Position numbers and translations under genes: made by a program. Shown piece by piece: positions 56,965-64,000 of a stretch of DNA of 64,000 bases. The notes under the pieces are model-generated. The model worked only from the letters and a program-made list of their open reading frames with translations, did not search any database and was not told where the DNA came from. The DNA is from Progne subis subis (Eukaryota > Chordata > Aves > Passeriformes > Hirundinidae), in assembly GCA_022316685.1 (NCBI GenBank), contig JAKJHU010001659.1, forward strand, positions 1 through 64,000. The letters run 5' to 3'. How positions within the stretch are numbered: the stretch's first letter is position 1; every line of letters begins with the position of its first letter.

Positions 56965-57590
56965 AACCTGAATGTCTTCTGTGATGAAATGACGAGATCT
57001 GTGAATGATGAGAGAGTAGAGGCTGTCATCTGCCTTGATTCTTAGCAAGGCTTTTGCTGTGGTCTCCTATGGCATCCTTGCATCCAAGTTGGGATGGTAA
57101 AGTCTGGATGGATGAAAAACTACTAGATGAGGGTAACAAAGGTGGTGAAGGTCCTTGAAGGAAGCTATGTGAAGAATGGCTGAGGTTGTTTGGTCTGTTC
57201 AGACTGAAGAAAAGAAGACTGGGGGTCGGGGGGAGATCTCATTGCAGCTACAACTTTCTCATAAGAGGAAGAGGAGGGGCAGACACTGATAATCTCTATG
57301 TAGTGACCTGTGACAGAACCAAAGGGAATAGCCTGAAATTGTGTCAGGGAGGTTTATGTTGGATTTTGGTAGAAATTTCTTCACCCAGAGGGTGGTTGAG
57401 CACTGGCTCCTAGGGAAGTGGTCACAGCACCAAGGCTGAGTGAGTTCAAGAAGCATCTGCACAGTGCTCTTGGGTACATGGAGTGACTCTTGGGGATATC
57501 CTGTGCAAGGCCAGGAGTTGGACTCAGTGATCCTGATTTGATTCACTGCAAATCAGCATATCCTGTGATTCTTTGATCTGTGATTCTGTC
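56965..57590 (+). mobile_element. CR1 LINE, internally deleted, 3' complete
   Basis: The part at about 56990-57135 encodes decayed CR1 reverse transcriptase text (the segment around AGCAAGGCTTTTGCTGTGGT corresponds to the SKAF-D-V motif). It then jumps to CR1 3' text: AGAAATTTCTTCACCCAGAG, GTTGGACTCAGTGATCC, ending in GTGATTCTTTGATCTGTGATTCTG. Plus orientation, many mutations. Confidence 0.8.
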
Positions 57591-57739
57591 TGGGAAAAAC
57601 TGGTTAGATAGTTGAGCTGGGGAAGTAGTAGTTAGTGGGTAATACTACTAGACTCCAGATAGTAAGATAACAGGTGTCTGTTCTGAAATCTGTTTAATGC
57701 CTTCACATCTCCTTGTTCAGATGTTGATCATGCGCATCA

Positions 57740-58300
57740 TTAAAATCTATGAATTATTCCAGTCTGGGTTTGCAGTTTATACACTTGAAGTAAGGGCTGC
57801 CATCCAGAACAATCTAGACACTCTAGAAGAGTGGACCAACAAGCATGCTGTATAAATGAATAGGCAGCAGGACATGCTGTTTCCTTCAGACAGGAGCTGA
57901 GTGGCTGGGAAATTGCTCTGCTGAAAAGATCTTTAATAGCTAATGGGTGACAGAGGCCACGGATGAACAAAGAGTGTGCTCTGCAGCTGATGAAAACCAG
58001 GAGCCTCCTGGGCTGTATTAACTGGAGCATAAGAAGGAAATCAGACCAAGTGATTCCTTTTTACTTGTCTCTTGTTAAATTGCATCTGGAATACAGCATC
58101 CACTTTTGATGCCCCAGTATGAGAAAGAAAATGATGCAGAACTAGCCAGAGCTCAGTAAAGAACTGTGAAGCACCAGAGAATTTGGGGTGCTTGCACGCC
58201 CAGGAGAGGCTGAGAGACTGTTTGGTGTGGAGAAAAGACAACTGTAGAACAGGGATATGTGGTAATAGTCCACTTACATCTATTAAGAAGTTGTCTAAAA
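57740..58300 (+). mobile_element. CR1 LINE fragment
   Basis: CR1 text from just upstream of the 3' UTR: AGGGCTGCCATCCAGAACAA, GAGCCTCCTGGGCTGTATTA, CCAGTATGAGAAAGAAAATG, CCAGGAGAGGCTGAGAGACTG. Plus orientation. Because this part of CR1 precedes the 3' part seen at 57140-57590, it is a separate insertion or a local rearrangement. Confidence 0.7.
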
Positions 58301-58584
58301 TACAGATACAGACTCTGTACTTGGATATACAGCAGGAAAATGAGTGATCGTGAATTGAATCAGATAGTATGCTGAATGCCATAAACTATTTTCAACAATA
58401 GATTTTTATGCTCTTTTTGAAAAATTCATTATTTTTTTTAGTAATGGCATTTCATACAGTGTTGTCTTTAAAGGAGTGCTGTCCTTAAAGCTTTAAAATA
58501 CCACATGTTTGCTTGGGATAGTGTAGCTTTTTCTGGAGTAGATGGCTTCCGTAGCTAGCCAACAGTAAGCTCTGTCATTGTACA

Positions 58585-58790
58585 CGATGTTGGAAGGCAT
58601 CTTTTGAGATCATCTAGTTCAGCCTCTCTGCTGAAGCAGGGTCATTTAGAACAGATTGGCCAGGACAGTGTCCACTTGGATTTTTTTTAGTATCTCCAGA
58701 TCCTGAAACTGATTTTAGGATAGATGCTACTGTGAATTTTGATGTGGAGACAGGGCCTCTGTAACAGCACACCTCATGTGGAAAAAACTA
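58585..58790 (-). mobile_element. CR1 LINE 3' fragment, reverse orientation
   Basis: GGAAGGCATCTTTTGAGATC, ATCTAGTTCAGCCTCTCTGC and GAAGCAGGGTCATTTAGAAC are the reverse complement of CR1 3' UTR. Diverged, short copy. Confidence 0.75.
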
Positions 58791-58812
58791 TTTAAGAGTC
58801 AAGTAGTCCAAA

Positions 58813-58990
58813 TAAGTTCAGCCAGTGTTATTTTAAAAAAAAAAAAAAAAAAAAAACCCCACAAACAAACAAACAAACAAAAAACCCAACAAAATCCTAC
58901 GCACAAAAAGCCCCTAAAAAAAAAAGAAACAATGCTTCTCAAAGCAAACAACCAAAACTAGCCCAGAACAAAACACAAACAACCCCCCCA
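58813..58990. repeat. A/C-only low-complexity tract
   Basis: A poly-A of about 22 bases at 58833-58856, then (CAAA)n and irregular A/C units with few T or G to about 58990. Frames over it are artefacts. Confidence 0.9.
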
Positions 58991-60079
58991 AATAAACCAA
59001 ATAACACCCCTTCCTGAATACATAGGTCACTTCTTCATGAAAAGAGCCTGAGAAAGGGTAGCTTTTTTGCCCAAATTGCATTACTGTTAAGACTTTATTA
59101 TTTTACTCTTTCCTATTTGTTTTTAAGCATGTGTATCCTTTGTTGTGGCGTATAGACAGAATGCAGATGTTGCTTCTATGACCTTTACAATTTGCACTAT
59201 TTCTATGAACGTTAATCATGAACATTATGTGTAACATTTAAAATGGGCAAGTCTAGAAAGCAGTTGAGAGAGTTTGGAGTTTTCTTCCTAATTTGTTAAC
59301 TTTAAGTATGTGATGACAATTGATGTATGGAGTCTTATTTTTTAATACTTTCATCTACTTCCTCAGATCTTTTCTGGTGATCTCTTTGTGTGTTTCTTTC
59401 ATGTATCATTTGAGCAAGGAGAATGATGTTTTCTGCTTATATGTACAGTTACAAACCCACTCAGCAGCTGGTGTAGATACCCACATAAAACTTAGAGTGT
59501 TTTTCACTAATTTTTATCTAATTCCATGGCAAATTTGGTTCCGTTTTTTAAAATGCCTTGGATGTTTTGCTTTTAGGTATGATTAGTGAGTTTTAATCAC
59601 TGAACTGCGCTTAACTGTTGAAAAGACAAGGAGTCAAACTTCCTTGCTGTTTCTCTGCCTACAGAACAAGTGAAATGTGTAACTTTGTGCTTAATTCAGA
59701 AAAAAGGGACTCTGACCATAGTGTACAGATCTCACTGGCATTTTCTAGGTTTGAAAAAGGAATTATAAAGAACTACAGTGTGCTAGAGTGCTGCCTGAGT
59801 TGTGTGTGGGTGTCACTGCAGGCCCATTTTCTGATGTTACCAGCCTACCAACAGGTGCCTGCCAGCAGAGAGGCTTCTGCTTGTGTACACAGCAGAGAGC
59901 TTTGTGAGGGCTATGAACCCTTAGAACCTTCAATGGCAATTGCAGGAGGACAATTTTCAGCCAAGGAGACTGAATAAACCTGGCATAAAATTCTAAATGG
60001 AGGCTGTGTATATACTTACTTGAAGGCTGTTGGGATGAGAAAAGAGTTTGAATTAGGTTATTCCCAATGTAGCATGAGA
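58991..60079. other. Unassigned AT-rich stretch
   Basis: No supported gene. Two frames of 88 and 119 codons (59320-59586, 59618-59977) have no recognisable domain. Confidence 0.5.
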
Positions 60080-60500
60080 GAGTTGTATAATGACTTGGGC
60101 TGGAAAGGATCTCAAAGACCATGTAGTTGCTACCCTACTGTGAACAGAGACAACTTCCCATAGACTAGTTTGCTCAGAACTCCATCCAGCTTGGCCTTGA
60201 ACAGGGATGGGGCAGCTACAACTTTTCTTGGCAAACTGTGCCTCATCACTCTTACAGTAAAGAATTTCTTCCTAATACCTCATCTAAACCTGCTGCTTTT
60301 CAATTTCAAGATGCCCCTTGTTCTGTCATTACATACCTTTGTAAATAGTCTCTTTCCATCTGTCTTGGAGACTCAGGTGCTGGAAGACTGAAAACAGGTC
60401 ACCCTTAAGCGTCTCTTTTCCCAGCTGAACAATCCCAATTCTCTCAGCCTTTCAGAAAGAAGTGTGACTGTTCTGTTCTGGTCGTAGAACATACAAGGAA
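60080..60500 (-). mobile_element. CR1 LINE 3' portion, reverse orientation
   Basis: Reverse complement of CR1: TTGGGCTGGAAAGGATCTCA, CCAGCTTGGCCTTGAACAGG, ACAGTAAAGAATTTCTTCCT, CAGCTGAACAATCCCAATTC followed by TCTCAGCC. About 400 bases of recognisable text. The octamer end is missing or mutated. Confidence 0.88.
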
Positions 60501-60872
60501 TTAGTGTGTGATTTAGTAAAGGTGCTGCATTCCCTTACTTGGTTTTATCTGTTTCATCTATTAACATGAGAAGGAATTTCCAGAACTGAATCCTCTAGAG
60601 AGAATCTTAGAAATAAAACCTGGTAACAATATTATTGTTACAGATGTTTCTTCAGGCTCCTGTCATATGCTAGATGATGTTTTAGACTAGTGCTGGGAGA
60701 CAAAGCTACTGTAAGGTACAGGTGTAGCTTTTTCAGTGGGTTTCTACATCTGGACAGGATTTGTCTGACTGCCCTTTTTTTATCTGTATACAGCATTCAG
60801 TTGTGTTTCAGTCCTGCTTTTTTAACCACATCCTCATGATTCCTCACTTACCCAGGGAGCCGGGCTGTCATC
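60501..60872. other. Unassigned stretch
   Basis: No feature was recognised. Confidence 0.5.
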
Positions 60873-61557
60873 TGTGTGTGTAGCTGTCGCAGTGTCCACT
60901 ACGCCGGACAGGCACTGGCCACAGGCTAGCTCAGCCTAACACACGCTGCGGCGAACGCTCTTGGGTTGGGGTCACAGGCTAGGCAAACGACCTCCTCCCC
61001 GTGGGGTCTTGGTTCCCCCACACCAGCAACAGGACCAGTTGGAGTCGCGACCACGACGGCGAAGAAAGAGTTGTCTCTCTCAGGCAGGATTAAAGGGTGG
61101 TCTATTAAGGGGAGTCTGGCACAGAGCTCCACCTCAAGCAGCAGCTGCCCGAAGAGAGCCCCGAATGAAGCTGTGCACTGGCTTATAAACATGGGAGGGT
61201 TCAGGGGTGGTGACAACGGATCAGCCAGTGAGGTAGAACATGGGTGTAACAGGGGGTGTTAACTTGTGAACAGAGATCCAATAACAAGACAGGGGTGGGG
61301 GATTTCGCAGGCACCAGCCTGTCACTCGACGCCCTCCCTGGATCTTTCCAGAAACCAGAGAAGGGCCCCAAAGTGACAGACAGGGCGCCCAAGAGGAGAG
61401 GGAGGGGATTGACAGGGACAGGTGAGGGAGAGGGATGATTGACACAAAACCTAATGTTATATAACACACTCAAAGGGGGAGAAACCATTACATATAAAGG
61501 GAGTACAATGGAACAAACCATTACATTATAAACCCTTAAAAAGTTCTACAAAAAACA
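60873..61557 (-). mobile_element. Probable solo LTR
   Basis: GC-richer island with retroviral LTR character on the minus strand. It starts TGTTTTTTGTAGAAC at 61557, with a TATA-like TTTATAAGCC at about 61190-61180. This is followed about 65 bases on by an AATAGA/TTTAATCC region (about 61110) that could be the polyadenylation signal, then a U5-like stretch rich in CpG ending in CACACACA near 60873. No perfect target duplication was found, so ends are uncertain. Minus-strand frames (61216-60926, 61521-61201) are LTR sequence. Confidence 0.55.
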
Positions 61558-61626
61558 TTTAAATACAGAACCAAACCACTTTTCACACCACCACATGTAG
61601 CTTTCAGTCTTGCTGTTCCTGCTGAG

Positions 61627-61806
61627 TAGACTACTGGTAAGCTCTATGGTGAAGATGTCTTTGTGGCTAAGGGAAACTTGGAAGAAGTGAAAACCTTCAA
61701 AACAATTCTGAATGCTGGTGGTGGTCAGATGGTGAAATTTTTGGCTAAAACAAACACCACATCTGAAAATAGCCAAGCACGATCCACAATGTGTCTTGAA
61801 TGTTGT
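61627..61806 (+). pseudogene. Coding-like fragment, unidentified
   Basis: In the frame starting ACT at 61630 there are about 60 codons without a stop, with a protein-like composition: KLYGEDVFVAKGNLEEVKTF followed by KTILNAGGGQ. The GGGQ turn after an amphipathic helix is reminiscent of BRCT-type repeats, but this is only an impression. It has no start codon or splice-site support and is followed by stops. It could be a retropseudogene piece, a real internal exon or chance. Confidence 0.25.
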
Positions 61807-62960
61807 AGATTCTGGTTTCAGTCACCATATTAGCTAATTTTTGTAAGTGATTCTTGATTCTCTGCCTTTCCAAATAATTTGGAATCATGTGGAAATATAA
61901 TTTAGCTTTCTTATAGAGTGTTTTTTACTAGCTAAAAGTTGGGTTAATTGTTAGGTTTCATATCTTTATGAAGCCCAGTAAAATGTTCTACTCAGTTTGT
62001 AATTTTATAGTGGTGCATCAAACACTAGAATTAGACATCATATTTAGGGTCAGCATGTTCTGCATGCAACAATATTTGTGTTTGTGTGTGCGTGTGAGAT
62101 TTCCTGACATGCAGTTAATCACTGAAAAATGTGATTTATACACTGTAGTAGTCAAGGCCTAACAGAAGTTCCGTATGTTGCTGGGAAAGACCTTTCTATT
62201 TTTACTGGTATATAATTCTGTCATTCCTTCTCTGTTTGGTTTAACATGTGGGGTGTGTGGGAGTGTTGTCATTTTAAGGTTTGAATGTTAGCTGAGTTTC
62301 ATTCAGCTTTTCTGAGGAGGGTAAGAATGGTTCATTGTACCTAGTCTACTGAAGCTGCAATATCCCAAGGTTTAGTTTTCTTTCTGGATACCCAGTTTAT
62401 TGCTTTGATGAATACATCTATGCTGGATCTACTGTACTTTTAGTTTCTTTCTTTGGTGCTATGTACGATAACATAAGGGCCTATTTGCACTTGGTTTGAA
62501 GTGGCATAAGAACGAAGAAAATTTATCAGCTTGATGAAGATACTTAGTTTTGAAATTTTGCTCATGAAAAGCAGGTGTGGTTGTGGTTTTCTTACATCAC
62601 AATTTTTTCTTAAAGCAAAAAACTACATAATAGACCTAATCTCATTTAGTTTGCCTTTTACAAAATAACATCAGCTATGAAATCATAGTATATTTCAGAG
62701 ACCCATTTTCTGGCCATTTTTCACCGTCATCTACTTCACATTAAAGCCATCATCGATTACAGGATCTTTTCAATTTCCCTTGAGGCATGGGTTCACCCTA
62801 AAATTTACTCCTATTCTTAAGGATGCATCTGGGGCAGAGCAAATTAGAGCAATTTTTTTTGTAGAAGCAGAGGAACACATTGCAGTACTGAAATTCCTAA
62901 TGTTTCATAAACTGTCCAGATGCATACACCTTAAAACAAGTTTTCACACTATCAACAAGT
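61807..62960. other. Unassigned AT-rich stretch
   Basis: No gene, RNA or repeat was recognised. Confidence 0.5.
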
Positions 62961-62969
62961 GTGAAAACA

Positions 62970-63830
62970 TATGTGCAAAATACCAAAAATTCAAGGCTCA
63001 TGTCACCAAAGTGCAGAAACAAAGTATTTGCTCCTGCAGCTTGTGCAGAGCCCCAACCCAAAATCCTTCTGCTTCTTTATCAGTTCCCAATCACTGCCCT
63101 TTGCCAATTAAATACCTTTCTAAAGTGGGGTGCTGGTTGTCCTGACCTTGGGGTTGGTTTTCTGAAGTCCCCTGTCAGAAGTCGGTGTGCACTGGAATTT
63201 GTCTAATTGAGCCCGTTTGCTTGTAGTGGCCAGTCAGTCTGGACAAAGCACCCTGTCTGTCCCACTTGGGTTATCAAAAACTTGTTCCAATCATGGGCTC
63301 CTTCCCTGTTGTGCAGTGCCAACTCACACAGCCAGGTGAGGTATTTTTACCTCTAATTCTGGTTTGTGCAAAGGAGGGAGCAGCATGGCAGCCCACAAAA
63401 GGTTGGCTCCCCAGTAATTAAAACTTTGCTCCATTTCTACATTTCAACAAACAAAGCATCAGCATTCATTGCTTAGAGATTACATGACTTTCATTAATTA
63501 GTACTCAACCCCCTGTTTGCCATGCTAATTAGTCTCCAGGTACAGTTCTGCCCTCTGTCTGACTCCAGGATCTGTTTGGAGTAGGTGGTCGCTGAGTTGG
63601 TGATCCACTGCTGGAATTACCTCTCCCCCACTTACTGCTTGGTCCTGACCTTATTCCTGGTAGCTCTCATCCAGACAACTCATTTGTCTTGGGATTGTCT
63701 TTCCTTTTCCTTAAAACAAACCCCAGCCAAGCATATAATGTTCACAATGCAATTGCTTAATCATAACTGTCTAGCTACATCTACTGATTGACAACAAGAA
63801 GAAAAATTGCAAAGTTGGCTTCAGATCTTG
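62970..63830 (-). mobile_element. Possible LTR-type repeat
   Basis: The segment has a composition unlike the flanks and text such as GGAGCAGCATGGCAGCCCAC and ATTAGTACTCAACCCCCTG, which reminds me of avian ERV LTRs in reverse orientation. No termini or target duplication could be fixed, so the call rests on impression. Confidence 0.3.
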
Positions 63831-64000
63831 AGGGGCTTGATACAAGATGTCCATATGCTTTTGTCTGGATTCTGATATCTGCAGCTGGCCTCCATCGTGC
63901 ACCAAGTGGTGCCAAGGATATGTGCAGATGGAGTGGGTGAACTATAGTGGGTTACTGTGAGGAAATAAAACTTGAGGCTCTGTATACTCGGTGTGGGGAT

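Overview
The window looks like a stretch of bird nuclear genome, most likely a songbird. The reasons are many CR1 LINE fragments (some ending in the ATTCTGTG-type 3' repeat), several retroviral LTRs of avian type, long A/C-only low-complexity tracts, and no mammalian SINEs or L1. No prokaryotic signals were seen. Most of the sequence is AT-rich, non-coding, and intergenic or intronic. The long open frames fall in two endogenous retroviruses and one CpG island.

Layout. 1-9 kb: a (GAAA)n array, an LTR-like scrap, a clean solo LTR with a 6-bp target duplication (1846-2362), and an eroded ERV pol fragment on the minus strand (about 7.2-8.5 kb). 9.05-16.65 kb: a CR1 copy split by a young, env-less ERV-L-like provirus on the minus strand (9389-16201). 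It has two 638/639-bp LTRs differing at about three bases, a 5-bp target duplication, a tRNA-Lys primer site, and gag, protease-RT and RNaseH-integrase all in one frame, broken only by two UAG codons. 18.95-20.93 kb: a strong CpG island with a candidate first coding exon (ATG 20047, donor after 20212). 20.9-33.3 kb: unassigned, possibly the first intron of that gene. 33.3-39.3 kb: a second, older provirus on the plus strand with a tRNA-Asn primer site. Its gag is betaretrovirus-like and broken, pol is absent, its env is broken, and it ends in diverged LTRs. 40.4-64 kb: LTR remnants, CR1 fragments, low-complexity tracts, and a 112-bp perfect direct repeat 850 bp apart.

The most striking signal is in the second provirus. 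From about 37.8 kb to the 3' LTR the plus strand is nearly emptied of GG dinucleotides while CC is kept. The 3' LTR differs from the 5' LTR mostly by G-to-A changes in GG/GA context, and the polypurine tract keeps its G run. That is the pattern expected from cytidine deamination of minus-strand cDNA during reverse transcription. The second most interesting signal is the in-frame gag-UAG-pol layout of the young ERV-L-like element, with a potential stem-loop 9 nt past the UAG, in an element whose Gag starts with several hydrophobic segments.

Coordinates and family calls come from reading by eye. No alignment or database search was run. Divergence and dinucleotide numbers are hand counts.
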